A stretch of 64,000 nt of DNA from Kribbella sp. ALI-6-A. GTDB taxonomy: Bacteria > Actinomycetota > Actinomycetes > Propionibacteriales > Kribbellaceae. How positions within the stretch are numbered: the first letter of the stretch is position 1; each line of letters starts with the position of its first letter. The notes beneath the pieces are model-generated. The model did not search any database. It was not told the DNA's origin and saw only the letters and a program-made list of their open reading frames with translations. The DNA lies in contig NZ_MTQN01000009.1 in assembly GCF_001984195.1 (NCBI RefSeq), positions 620,001 through 684,000 of the forward strand. Direction: 5' to 3'. Of the stretch, positions 16,827 through 25,434 are shown piece by piece. The position numbers and the translations under genes are program-made.

Positions 16827-17552
16827 TCAGACACCGAGCCCGTAGCCACCGGCGACGGCGACGTCCTGACCGGTGACGTAGCCGGCGGCATCGGATCCGA
16901 GGAAGGCGACGACTTCCGCGACCTCCCGGCTCGATCCGAAGCGCTCGAACGGGATGTTCGCGCGCATCGCGTCCCGGCCACTTTGGGGAACTGCGAGCTT
17001 GTCGAACAGCGGAGTCTCGGTAGCACCGGGACTCACGGCATTGACGCGGATCCTGCGTGGCGCCAGCTCGAGCGCCAGCGACGGCAACATCGCCAGCAGG
17101 GCACCGCGTGTCGCGGCCCCCAGCGTGGCGCCCGGGCTCCCGCGACGGGCTCCGATGCCCACGGTGAACACGATCGATCCGCCGTCGTTCATCAGCGGAA
17201 GGGCCTTCTGGAGCGTGAAGAACTGGCCCTTGAAGTTGACGTCGACCTGCTCGTCGAACGCTTCCTCCGTCACGTCGGCCACCGGTGCGGGCTGGAAGAT
17301 CCCCGCATTGAGGAACAGCAGGTCGAGACGCCCGAACCGTTCGGACACGGTCGCCGCGAGCACCTCGGTGTCGGCCAGGACGCGCGCGTCGGATCGGACC
17401 ACCAGGACGTCGCCGGGAAGTTCGCGCCGCGCTCGCGCAAGAGAGTCGGGATTCCGCCCGGTGACGGCGACCTGGTAGCCGCGAGCGTGGAGCAGTTCGG
17501 CGGTTGCCCTGCCGATTCCGGTCGTACCGCCGGTGATGAGCGCTGCGGGCAT
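16827..17552 (-). CDS. SDR-family oxidoreductase
   Basis: Start ATG 17552, preceded by AAAGG; 241 residues. Seen: ALITGGTTGIGRATAELL, VTGRNP (basic residue, NADP preference), LFLNAGIF, the IRVNAVSPGATETP segment and GYVTGQDVAVAGG. The usual catalytic Tyr-x-x-x-Lys is not visible: the segment after IVFTVGIGA reads ATLGAATRGALLAML, so Tyr and Lys appear replaced. Either the enzyme uses an unusual site or it is a non-catalytic SDR. It is divergent from a TetR gene. Confidence 0.82.
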   Translation of the reverse strand: MPAALITGGTTGIGRATAELLHARGYQVAVTGRNPDSLARARRELPGDVLVVRSDARVLADTEVLAATVSERFGRLDLLFLNAGIFQPAPVADVTEEAFDEQVDVNFKGQFFTLQKALPLMNDGGSIVFTVGIGARRGSPGATLGAATRGALLAMLPSLALELAPRRIRVNAVSPGATETPLFDKLAVPQSGRDAMRANIPFERFGSSREVAEVVAFLGSDAAGYVTGQDVAVAGGYGLGV

Positions 17553-17590
17553 GACGGGCCTTTCGTCGGGAGCGATCGGGATGAACAAGC

Positions 17591-17637
17591 GGGGAGGTCC
17601 CCGATTACCTCACTGTAGACTATCCGGGGATGTCCCC
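17591..17637. promoter_or_regulatory. Two GGGGANGTCCCC operators between SDR and TetR genes
   Basis: GGGGAGGTCCCC at 17591-17602 and GGGGATGTCCCC at 17626-17637 are near-perfect palindromes with centres 35 bases apart, in the short region between divergent SDR and TetR genes. The upstream-most candidate ATG of the TetR gene (17630) lies inside the second copy, which argues for the later start at 17675. Likely autoregulatory operators for the TetR protein. Confidence 0.7.
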
Positions 17638-17674
17638 GTTTCAACCCTCGACCCCACTCCTGATCGCGAAGGCC

Positions 17675-18238
17675 ATGACACCTCCACGAAGCACCCTGCG
17701 CGCCGATGCCCAGCGCAACCGAGCGCACCTGATCGCCACGGCCGCTGAGGTTTTCGCGTCCGGACAGGCGATCTCGCTGGACGCGATCGCCAAACGCGCC
17801 GGCGTGGGCAACGCCACGCTGTACCGGCACTTCCCCACCCGGGAGGACCTGGTCGAAGAGGTCTATCGCGACCAGATCCGCCCGTTGCGCGACGACGCGC
17901 GAGCGCTGCTGGCCACCGAAGAGCCCGCCGAGGCCCTGCACGCCTGGATGCTCCGCTTCGCCGAATGGGCCGGTGAACGACGCGGCATCTGTGAAGCGCT
18001 GGTCGCGATGAGCGCCACCGGCCGCTTCGGCACCGGCCCGGTCTGCGACGAGGTCCAGCAGATCCTGGGCATGGTGCTCGAGGCGGGCGCCGAAGCAGGT
18101 GAACTGCGCCGCGACATCGATCCGGTCGACATCGGCGGCATCCTCGCCGGCGTACTGTCCGTGGCCGGCGCGCCCGACCAGCGCGCCCAGCTAGAACGCA
18201 TGCTCACCGTGGTCGTCGACGGACTGCGTCCGCGCTAG
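17675..18238 (+). CDS. TetR-family regulator of the adjacent SDR/AKR unit
   Basis: Start ATG 17675, with GAAGG just upstream; the earlier ATG at 17630 falls inside a palindromic operator. 187 residues: LRADAQRNRAHLIATAAEVF, LDAIAKRAGVGNATLYRHFP (helix-turn-helix), and a C-terminal SBP2/TetR_C-like domain with AEWAGERRGICEAL. Such proteins commonly repress a divergently transcribed reductase gene and release it on binding an electrophile or quinone. The two palindromes between the genes fit that model. Confidence 0.88.
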   Translation: MTPPRSTLRADAQRNRAHLIATAAEVFASGQAISLDAIAKRAGVGNATLYRHFPTREDLVEEVYRDQIRPLRDDARALLATEEPAEALHAWMLRFAEWAGERRGICEALVAMSATGRFGTGPVCDEVQQILGMVLEAGAEAGELRRDIDPVDIGGILAGVLSVAGAPDQRAQLERMLTVVVDGLRPR

Positions 18239-18370
18239 GTACGGCGGGCCGTCGCCTCCGTCGTCACCATGTACACCTCGGGCGCATGCGACACGTACGT
18301 CGTACCGTCGAAACTCGTGCTCAGGATGACGTCGCGCTGCTGACCGCAGGCCGACGGCGCGAGGGCCGGG

Positions 18371-19486
18371 TCATCGCTTCCAAAGAATCTTGAACCGCTC
18401 GGCGACGTCCGGGTACGCCGAGAACCCGCGGGTGGGATCGAAGGTGATGTCCTCCGGACGCAGGAACTGGTGCACCAGCGCATCACCCTTGACCACGTTC
18501 GGCTGCAGCTTCTGCCCGACGATCAGGCGGGCCGCGGTGTCGATGGCGGTCCAGGCGAGCGTGTTGAGGTCCGCGCCCAGCTCGACGGTGCCCTGCTTGT
18601 CCTTCAGGTACTGCAAGTTGGTCGGCAGCGGGTTCGCCCCGACGATCTGCACGTCCTTCAGCCCGGCGACCTTGAGCTTCGCAGGCAGTCCCGTCGCCGC
18701 CGCTGAGGACTGGAAGACGACGGCACGGGTGTCCGGGTGCGCTTGGAGGTCGCTGACGATCCGCTCCGGAGCCTTGTTGCCGACCTCGGTGATCGGGATC
18801 TGCACGACTCTGGCCGTGCAGTCAGGGCACAGTTTGTCCAGCTCACTCTCGAACCCCTTCTTGACCGCCGCGGCGTAGGCGAGCTCGTTGTGTTCGTACA
18901 GCACCGCTTCGACCGACTTGTCGTTGTTGGCCACCAGCCAGGCCGCTTGCAGCCGGCCCTGCCGCTCGAACGCCGCTGCGCCGTTCGGCTGCACGAGTCC
19001 GCTGCTCGCCGGCGCCACGGTGCCGAGAGAGACGACCGGAATTCCTTCAGCAATGAGCTGTTTGCGCTGGTTGTCCCACAGGGCCGGATCGATGGCGGTG
19101 TTGATCACCGCGTCCGGACGCTGCTGGACAACGGTGCTGAACGCGGCCTGTACGCCGCTGGCCGAGGTGCCCGCGCGTACGGCGTACAGGTCGACACCGA
19201 GTTCCTTGGCGGCCGGCTGCATGAGCCGGAAGATCAGTGAGACCAGCGCGTTCCCGTTGTCGATGTAGGCGATCCGCGTGCCGGGCGGGACCGGCGAACC
19301 GAGCCGCTCGGTGATCGGAAACGCCCCGGGCCGGCCCTCGTACGGCCCGACCAGCTCCTTCGCCTTGGCCTGGGCGTCGACACTCAGAGCCGTCGCCGTT
19401 TCCTGCCCGCTGCTCCCGCAGCCGGCAACCAACGCCAGTCCGGCCAGCGTCGCGGTGGCCCCGAGGGCGAATCTACGTCTCATCAT
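18371..19486 (-). CDS. Sugar-type ABC transporter, substrate-binding lipoprotein
   Basis: Start ATG 19486, preceded by AAGGAGA; 371 residues. Signal peptide RRRFALGATATLAGLALVAG with lipobox cysteine (VAGC, about residue 22), then a type I periplasmic-binding fold: RIAYIDNGNALVSLIF, GTSASGVQAAF, PDAVINTAIDP, KVAGLKDVQIVGANPLP. This is the ribose/autoinducer cluster of binding proteins. The gene is last in the ATPase-permease-binding protein operon. The ligand is unknown; the operon carries a family 1 operator shared with aromatic-catabolism genes, so a non-sugar ligand is possible. Confidence 0.86.
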   Translation of the reverse strand: MMRRRFALGATATLAGLALVAGCGSSGQETATALSVDAQAKAKELVGPYEGRPGAFPITERLGSPVPPGTRIAYIDNGNALVSLIFRLMQPAAKELGVDLYAVRAGTSASGVQAAFSTVVQQRPDAVINTAIDPALWDNQRKQLIAEGIPVVSLGTVAPASSGLVQPNGAAAFERQGRLQAAWLVANNDKSVEAVLYEHNELAYAAAVKKGFESELDKLCPDCTARVVQIPITEVGNKAPERIVSDLQAHPDTRAVVFQSSAAATGLPAKLKVAGLKDVQIVGANPLPTNLQYLKDKQGTVELGADLNTLAWTAIDTAARLIVGQKLQPNVVKGDALVHQFLRPEDITFDPTRGFSAYPDVAERFKILWKR

Positions 19487-19535
19487 GGCAGTTCTCCTTG
19501 CAAAAGTTGTGCTTGAACGAGCTGATCGATCCGGC

Positions 19536-20642
19536 TCAGGCGGCACGTTCGGCGGCGACGGGCGTCGCGGCCCTGGCCGAGCGGGCCCGGCGCGCCGACC
19601 CCTGCCGACGGTTCACCGCCACGGCCACCAGCAGCGCGACGCCGTTGAAGAGCTCCGGGATCCACACCGGCGCGCCGGCCAGTTGCAGGCCCTTCACGCC
19701 GGTCGCGAGGACGTAGACCGCGACGACTGTCCCGAGTACGTTGAACCGGCCGTTGCGGAACTGGGTCGATCCGAGGAACGCCGCCGCGAACGCCGGCAGC
19801 ATGTAGCCGGGGCCGATCGTCGGATCACCGGTCGCGAGCGACGAGCTGAGCAGGATGCCGGCGACCGCGGCCAGCAACGAGCAGCTCACCAGGCACGCCA
19901 CCACAACCACCTCGGTCCGTACGCCGGCCAGTCGCGCCGCCTCCGTGTTGCCGCCGGTGGCGTAGACCGCCCGGCCCAGGTGGGTGTTGTCGAGCAGGTA
20001 CCAGACGCAGGCGGCGAGCACGAGCATCACGTAGACCGACAGCGGCACTCCGAGGATCGGGTGGGTCGCGATCTGCTGGAAATCCGTCCCGAGATCCAGG
20101 ATCTGGGCGTCGTGCGAGATCCACGAGATCCCGGCCAGGATGATCGAGCTCATGCCCAGTGTCGTGATGAACGAGCTGATCTTCGCCTTCACGATCAGCA
20201 GGCCGTTGATCAGCCCGACGGCCACCCCGACCACGAGGGTGCCCAGGATGGAGATCCACACTCCGAGGTCCTGAACCGACAGCATCCACGCCACCACGAT
20301 GGCGGCCAGGCCGAGTTGCGAACCGATCGAGAGATCGAAGGCACCGGCCGCGAGCGGGAGGACCAGGCCGATGGCCAGGATCGCTGTCAGAGCCTGGTCG
20401 GCGAGCACGATCCGGACCGTGTCCACCGTCGGGAACGTCTCGGGCACCAGGATCGAGAACAGGATCACCATGGCGATCCAGATGTAGACCGCGCTGATGT
20501 TGTGGAAGGCAAGAGTGTGGCGCAGGCCGTGCCAGCCATTGCGCGTCTGGTTCGTGCTGATGGCGGACATGGGGGCCTGATCTCCTGACGTCGTGGGGTT
20601 GTTGTCCGAGGCCGGTTTCCGGCCGGTGTCGGTGGCGCTCAT
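19536..20642 (-). CDS. Ribose-type ABC transporter permease
   Basis: Start ATG 20642 overlaps the ATPase stop (ATGA), so upstream codons in this frame were discarded. 368 residues with a ~45-residue hydrophilic N terminus and about ten membrane helices. Seen: LPLAAGAFDLSIGSQLGLAA (the conserved segment of RbsC-type permeases), ATGGNTEAARLAGV (EAA-like ATPase contact loop) and AFAAAFLGSTQF. The C terminus is Arg/Ala-rich. It forms the membrane channel of the importer encoded with its neighbours. Confidence 0.9.
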   Translation of the reverse strand: MSATDTGRKPASDNNPTTSGDQAPMSAISTNQTRNGWHGLRHTLAFHNISAVYIWIAMVILFSILVPETFPTVDTVRIVLADQALTAILAIGLVLPLAAGAFDLSIGSQLGLAAIVVAWMLSVQDLGVWISILGTLVVGVAVGLINGLLIVKAKISSFITTLGMSSIILAGISWISHDAQILDLGTDFQQIATHPILGVPLSVYVMLVLAACVWYLLDNTHLGRAVYATGGNTEAARLAGVRTEVVVVACLVSCSLLAAVAGILLSSSLATGDPTIGPGYMLPAFAAAFLGSTQFRNGRFNVLGTVVAVYVLATGVKGLQLAGAPVWIPELFNGVALLVAVAVNRRQGSARRARSARAATPVAAERAA

Positions 20643-22126
20643 ACCGGCACGCTCGCGTGGAGGATCCGGGCCTCGGTCAGCTCCGCGCCCGCGACTTCGT
20701 CGACGACGACCCCGTCGGCCAGGACCAGGACGCGATCGCACAGCTGCGCGAGCTCTTTCGCCTCCGAGGAGGCCACCAGCACCGCGGCACCCTGGTTGGC
20801 CGTCCGCACGATCAACTGGTGGATCACCGCCTTGGCCCCGACATCCACTCCCTGCGTGGGCTCTTCGAGCAGCAGCAGGTTCGGGTGGGTGCGCAACCAC
20901 TTGGCCAGCACCACCTTCTGCTGGTTGCCGCCACTGAACTCAGACAGCGGCATCTCCGGCCGGCTCGGGACCACCCCGCACGCCGCGAACCATTCGGCGA
21001 TCTCGCGTGACTCGTCGAGCTTCCTGACCCGCTGCCACCGTCCCTCGACGCCTGGGACGCGGACGGACTCGAGGTTCTCGGCCGCGGTCATCGTCATCAC
21101 CGCCCCGTGCTTGTGCCGATCGCCCGGTACGAACGCGGCACCGCGGCGGATGGACTGGCGCAGGTCTCCGGGAGCGAGGTCGTTGTCGCGCAGCCGTACC
21201 GTGCCGTGGGTCCTTCGACGCCCGCCGAAGATCGTGGCGCACACCTCGTCACGCCCCGAGCCCAGGATGCCGGCCACGCCGACAATCTCTCCCGCGTGCA
21301 CGGTCACGTCGAAGTCCCGGATCGCCTTGCCCTGCAGGGCCGTGACGTGGAGCACGACATCGCCACGTTCGGCAGGGCGGCGTTGCAGCTCCTCGACCGC
21401 GCTGCCGGCGACCAGTTCCACGAGTCCCGCGTAGTCGGTCTCGGAGCAGGGCAGATTGCCGACCACTGCCCCGTTGCGCAGCGCCACGACGGTGTCGGCG
21501 ACGCCGAGGACCTCGTCGAGGCGATGCGAGATGAACAGCACGCCGGCCCCACGCTCGGCCACCCGGCGGACGACGGCCATCAGCCGGTCGACCTCCGTCC
21601 CGTGCAGCGCGGCGGTCGGCTCGTCGAGCACAAGGACCACGTTCCGTTCCTCGTTCCAGCCCCGAAGCGCGCGGGCGATCGCCACGATCGTCTGCTCCGC
21701 CGGCGAGAGCTCCTGCACCAGCGCGTCGACGTCGAAGTCGACCCCGAACTGCGCGACCAGCTCGATGGCCTGAAGCCGCTCGGCCGCCTTGCGCAGGCGC
21801 CGCCACGGCGGGCCGTCCGAGGCCGAACCCAGCGCGAGGTTCTCCACCGTGGACAGGGATCCGACCAGCCCCAGGTCCTGATGGATGAAGCGCAGCTCGG
21901 TCTCCTCACCGTCGTCGCCACGCAGGCCGATGGTGCCGCCGTCGGGGGTGTGGAACCCGGCCAGCAGCTTCACCAAGGTCGACTTGCCCGAGCCGTTGTG
22001 CCCTACCACGGCCAGCACCTCCCCGGCGTGCACCGTGAGGTCGACGTGGTCCAGTGCGCAGGTGGACCCGAAGAACTTGGTCAGCTGCTCGACGCGTACC
22101 AACGAACGGCGCTGCTCGCTGATCAC
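20639..22126 (-). CDS. Ribose-type ABC transporter ATPase (two ABC domains)
   Basis: Start GTG 22126, preceded by CAGGAG six bases upstream. 495 residues with two nucleotide-binding domains. Domain 1: Walker A GHNGSGKST (42-50), signature LSPAEQTIVAIARAL, Walker B VVLVLDEPTAAL. Domain 2: degenerate Walker A (GILGSGRDEV), signature SGGNQQKVVLAKWL and LLLLEEPTQGVDVG. Degeneracy of the second Walker A is normal for RbsA/MglA proteins. First gene of the transporter operon, with tandem family 1 operators about 75-100 bases upstream. Confidence 0.93.
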   Translation of the reverse strand: MISEQRRSLVRVEQLTKFFGSTCALDHVDLTVHAGEVLAVVGHNGSGKSTLVKLLAGFHTPDGGTIGLRGDDGEETELRFIHQDLGLVGSLSTVENLALGSASDGPPWRRLRKAAERLQAIELVAQFGVDFDVDALVQELSPAEQTIVAIARALRGWNEERNVVLVLDEPTAALHGTEVDRLMAVVRRVAERGAGVLFISHRLDEVLGVADTVVALRNGAVVGNLPCSETDYAGLVELVAGSAVEELQRRPAERGDVVLHVTALQGKAIRDFDVTVHAGEIVGVAGILGSGRDEVCATIFGGRRRTHGTVRLRDNDLAPGDLRQSIRRGAAFVPGDRHKHGAVMTMTAAENLESVRVPGVEGRWQRVRKLDESREIAEWFAACGVVPSRPEMPLSEFSGGNQQKVVLAKWLRTHPNLLLLEEPTQGVDVGAKAVIHQLIVRTANQGAAVLVASSEAKELAQLCDRVLVLADGVVVDEVAGAELTEARILHASVPV

Positions 22127-22182
22127 GCGAAACTCCTGGCCGTGAACCTGGCAAAGACATCGACCCACATCTCGATCTCCCG

Positions 22183-22224
22183 ATGTAACGTCCGCTATAC
22201 GTGTATGTAACGTCCACTACACAG
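22183..22224. promoter_or_regulatory. Family 1 operator, tandem copies (site A)
   Basis: ATGTAACGTCC(G/A)CTA(T/C)AC occurs at 22183-22200 and again at 22205-22222, a 22-base direct repeat. The second copy (24-base window 22201-22224) aligns with the sites at 32488, 40894, 44861 and 46852. It sits upstream of the ABC transporter operon. Tandem half-overlapping sites suggest cooperative binding. Confidence 0.75.
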
Positions 22225-22440
22225 TAGAGGACAGCGCGCCCGCTGTCACTGCCTCGTCGGCGAACTTTCGGGAGGCGTCTTCGGGGTCAGCCGTCGACGA
22301 CGCTGGAGGTGCGCAGAGCACTTCTCGAATGAACAGAATTCACACCAGCGCGACGAGAGCCAGCGGAACGCTGTACAGGAAGAGGCTGCCGGTGACGTGG
22401 CCGTACGCCTCCTCGACCACTGCGAGAATGCCTGCGCGCG
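22217..22440 (-). pseudogene. Relic of DHA-type MFS transporter C terminus
   Basis: Minus-strand frame reading AGILAVVEEAYGHVTGSLFL then YSVPLALVALV, an in-frame TGA, then ILFIREV and a polar tail ending at TAG 22217-22219. The A-Y-G-H-x-T-G-x-x-F-L...LALVALV..LFIREV pattern is the last helix and tail of EmrB/QacA-like drug exporters. The rest of the transporter is absent and the last codons overlap operator site A. I infer a deletion relic left between the ABC operon and the broken hydrolase gene. Confidence 0.6.
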
Positions 22441-22449
22441 TAGGGGTGG

Positions 22450-23234
22450 TTACCGCGCCGCTTGCTCGATGAGCTTCGTGACGGCGCCGGGACGACTGAG
22501 CATGACCGCGTGGGACGCGTCCACCTCGGTGACGCGGGCGTGTGCCCGGCTGGTCATGAAGCGTTGCAGGTCGGGGAAATGGCGTGGTCCTGACGAGTGA
22601 GCAGCGCCCAGCTGGGGATGGTGCGGAAACCCTCGGTGACGCTGGCGTCGGTGACCGCCTTGGTGTTGGCGGGCCGCTGGGTGGTGGCGAGGTCCGTCGC
22701 GGCGGTTCCGTCCAGGTCGGCGGCGAAGGCCGAACGGAACTGGGCCGGCTCGAGGCTGACCTCCGTGCCGCCCGGAACCTGGGTGGAGATCAACGGCAGC
22801 GGCGGCGTCGACTTGGCCGCGAGCTCACCGATGGTCTCGCCCTTGGCGGGGATGAAACCCGCGATGTAGACGAGCGACTTGACGTCGGGGACGGCGGTGG
22901 CGGCGTTGGTGATGACGGCGCCGCCGTAGGAGTGACCGACCAGCACCTTGGGACCGTCGATCGTGGACAGGTAGCTGGTGACGTAGGCGGTGTCACTGGT
23001 CAATCCCTGCAGCGGATTGGCGAGGGCGCGGACGGGGTAACCGTCGTGGCGCAGCCGCTCGATGACGGGGTTCCAGCTCGAGGAGTCGGCCCACGCACCG
23101 TGGACGAGCACGATGGTCGGCTTCGGCGTTCGGTCCGACGTGCCGACGGCCGACGCCACGGACGGCACGGTGGCGGCGAGCAGGGCGAGCGCGGTGGCAC
23201 CGGCGACCGCGAGGCGGGAGAAGCGCAAACGCAT
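22450..23234 (-). pseudogene. Secreted alpha/beta hydrolase, frameshifted before the catalytic His
   Basis: ATG 23234 opens a signal peptide (RLAVAGATALALLAATVPSV) and an alpha/beta hydrolase with VLVHGAWADSSSW (oxyanion), nucleophile in VGHSYGGAV and acid in LLTRQDHAISP. The original frame stops at 22554 after SPTCNAS. One base further along, the correct ending continues as DLQRFMTSRAHARVTEVDAS, then HAVMLSRPGAV and KLIEQAAR, ending at TAA 22450-22452. Loss of one base in the run TTTCCCC near 22570 explains the break. Without the shift the catalytic His would be intact, so sequence error, phase variation and true pseudogene are all open. Confidence 0.8.
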
Positions 23235-23326
23235 GACGAACAGACCCTTTCGGGGAGAGGGAGAAGAAGGTTTGCCCGGTGTCCGGTCCCGGTGGATTCA
23301 CCGGGGACGGACACCAGTGGGGCGGC

Positions 23327-24763
23327 TCAGCGGCCGTAGGCTTCCAGCAGCCGCAGCCAGACCTCGCTGACGGTGGGGAACGCCGGGACGGCGTGCCAGA
23401 GCCGGTCGAGCGGAACCTCGCCGACGATGGCGATCGTTGCCGCGTGCACCATTTCCGCGACGTCCGGACCGACCAGGGTGAATCCGACGATCACCTTGCG
23501 GTCCTCGTCGACGACCATCCGGGCGTGCCCCTGGTAACCCTCGGCGTGCAGGGACGATCCGGCGGTGGCGGCCAGGTCGTAGTCGACGACCCGGATCCGC
23601 AGCCCGGCGGCTTCGGCGGCGGCCGCGGTCAGTCCTACCGACGCGATCTCCGGATCGGTGAACACCACCTGCGGCACCGCGCGCTCGTCGGCGGTCGCCG
23701 CGTGCCGGCCCCATCGGCCGTCCTCGACCGGTCCGCCCGTCACGCGCGCCACGATCACGTCGCCGACAGCGCGGGCCTGGTACTTGCCTTGGTGGGTCAG
23801 CAGGACCCGCCGGTTCACGTCGCCGGCGGCGTACAGCCAGCCGTCGCCGTGCGGCGCGCCGTCCAGCCCGACGACCCGCATCGTGTCGTCGACCGCGAGC
23901 CACGCTCCCGGCGTCAGGCCGACGGTGTCGAGCCCGATGTCCTGGGTGTTCGGCGTGCGGCCGATCGCGACCAGCAGTTCGTCGGCGTCGAGCTGCTCGC
24001 CGTCGGTCAGGGTGATGGAGACCGAGCCGTCGTCGTTGCGCTTCACGGCAGCGGCTTCGGCGCCGATACGCACCGACACTCCCTTGTCCCGCAGCGAATC
24101 CGCCACCCGCTCACCGGCGAACGGCTCCGCGAGATGCAGTACGCCGTCACGCGCCAGCATCGTCACCGACGAGCCCAGATCGCTGAACGCGGTCGCCATC
24201 TCCGAGGCCACAACACCACCACCGATGATGGCGAGCCGGCCCGGAACCTCCTTCGCCGCGACCGTTTCCCGGCTGGTCCAGGGTGCCGCCGCGCGGAGGC
24301 CTTCGATGTCCGGGACCAGCGCGCCGCTCCCGGTCGCGACGACCACGGCGTGCCGCGCGGTCAGCGTCGTCGCCGTACCGTCGTCCGCGGTCACCTCGAC
24401 GACCCGCTCGGAGCTGATCCGGCCGTGGCCGCGGTACAGCGGGACGCCCACCGACTCCAGCCACGACGCCTGTCCCTCGTCCTGCCAGTTCGAAGCGAAG
24501 GAGTCGCGACGGCTGAGTACCGCGGCCACGTCCAGGTCACCGGTCACGGCTTCCCGGGCGCCGGACACCTGACGGGCCGCCCGGAGCGCCGCCGCGCTGC
24601 GCAGCAACGCCTTGGTCGGCATGCAGGCCCAGTAGGAGCACTCGCCCCCGACCAGTTCCCGCTCGACGATGGCGGCGGTCAGACCGCCCTGCACGAGGCG
24701 GTCGGCGACGTTCTCGCCGACGGGACCCGCGCCGATGATGACGACGTCGTACGTGGTGGTCAT
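23327..24763 (-). CDS. FAD-dependent pyridine nucleotide-disulfide oxidoreductase
   Basis: 478 residues of the lipoamide dehydrogenase/mercuric reductase class. Seen: VVIIGAGPVGENVADRL (FAD), redox pair in GGECSYWACMPTK, second Rossmann GRLAIIGGGVVASEMA for NAD(P)H, GWLYAAGDV and the C-terminal dimer-interface His-Glu segment (HAVPAFPTVSEVW). The Cys-x4-Cys spacing is preserved but with Tyr-Trp-Ala inside, as in a subgroup often labelled mercuric reductase-like without metal-binding domain. Physiological acceptor unknown. It follows the membrane-protein gene by one base in an operon with two family 2 operators upstream. Confidence 0.88.
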   Translation of the reverse strand: MTTTYDVVIIGAGPVGENVADRLVQGGLTAAIVERELVGGECSYWACMPTKALLRSAAALRAARQVSGAREAVTGDLDVAAVLSRRDSFASNWQDEGQASWLESVGVPLYRGHGRISSERVVEVTADDGTATTLTARHAVVVATGSGALVPDIEGLRAAAPWTSRETVAAKEVPGRLAIIGGGVVASEMATAFSDLGSSVTMLARDGVLHLAEPFAGERVADSLRDKGVSVRIGAEAAAVKRNDDGSVSITLTDGEQLDADELLVAIGRTPNTQDIGLDTVGLTPGAWLAVDDTMRVVGLDGAPHGDGWLYAAGDVNRRVLLTHQGKYQARAVGDVIVARVTGGPVEDGRWGRHAATADERAVPQVVFTDPEIASVGLTAAAAEAAGLRIRVVDYDLAATAGSSLHAEGYQGHARMVVDEDRKVIVGFTLVGPDVAEMVHAATIAIVGEVPLDRLWHAVPAFPTVSEVWLRLLEAYGR

Positions 24764-24764
24764 G

Positions 24765-25322
24765 TCAGTTCCCCTTCGCGGCGCGGCCGAGCCGGATCGC
24801 CGAGACGAGGAAGAAGATGCCGCCGAGGATCGCGTAACCGGCGATGTTGGTCAGCTTCGGGTCCTCCGCGGAGGCGCCCGCGACGAACGACGCGCCGGCC
24901 AGCACGGACAGGCCACCGCTCAGGATCATCGGCCACTGCCCGCCCATCGCGCGACGACCGACGGCAACGATCAGCTGGACCAGCCCGGCTACGATCGCCC
25001 AGGCGCCCCACACCCGCAGGACGGCCGGCACACCGGACGTGCTGGCGATCGCCAGGCCGATGGTGGCGATCAGGCTGATCGCGATGTTCACGTACAGGCC
25101 GCGCGCGGACCGGGCCCCCTGGGACGATCGAGCGTCGACGACCGCCGCGGCGACGTCGAACAGCGGGTACAGCACGACCAGCGTGACGCCGAGCGGACCG
25201 AGGTCCGACTTGGTGGTGAACAGCAGGATCGCCCAGACGATGGCGAAGCCGAACCGCACGAAGTACAGCCGGCGCAGTGCGGCCGCTACTCCTCCGGTGG
25301 CAGGTGATTCAACGGTGCTCAC
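24765..25322 (-). CDS. Six-helix membrane protein, DUF308/HdeD-like
   Basis: Start GTG 25322 with AAAGGA upstream; 185 residues. Six predicted membrane helices in three pairs, including FGFAIVWAILLF, VTLVVLYPLFDVAAAVV, IAISLIATIGLAIA, WAIVAGLVQLIVAVG, ILSGGLSVLAGASF and YAILGGIFFLVSAI. The W-x-I-V-x-G and repeated hairpin layout resemble DUF308/HdeD proteins, whose function outside enteric acid resistance is unknown. It is the first gene before the flavoprotein gene and lies behind two family 2 operators, so it belongs to the TetR regulon described at 51.7 kb. Confidence 0.6.
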   Translation of the reverse strand: MSTVESPATGGVAAALRRLYFVRFGFAIVWAILLFTTKSDLGPLGVTLVVLYPLFDVAAAVVDARSSQGARSARGLYVNIAISLIATIGLAIASTSGVPAVLRVWGAWAIVAGLVQLIVAVGRRAMGGQWPMILSGGLSVLAGASFVAGASAEDPKLTNIAGYAILGGIFFLVSAIRLGRAAKGN

Positions 25323-25364
25323 GAGGTTCCTTTCGAAAGATGTGCGAAGAACGCGGTTCAGAAG

Positions 25365-25432
25365 TAGACCGAACGTTCCGTACACACAGCATGTCGCGAG
25401 CACCGTTCAATGTCAAGACAGAACGTTCTACC
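25365..25432. promoter_or_regulatory. Two family 2 operators
   Basis: GACCGAACGTTCCGTA (25367-25382) and GACAGAACGTTCTACC (25417-25432) share the central GAACGTTC palindrome with the sites at 40869, 51696, 52359 and 52410. They flank the probable promoter of the DUF308-like/flavoprotein operon on the minus strand. The second site ends two bases from the stop of the HyuB-like gene. Confidence 0.7.
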
Positions 25433-25434
25433 TG

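Noticed and set aside
18239..18370. Possible short minus-strand coding remnant (..TSFDGTTYVSHAPEVYMVTTEAT..)
   Set aside because: Somewhat protein-like but only about 35 codons, no start, no recognisable family; could be chance.
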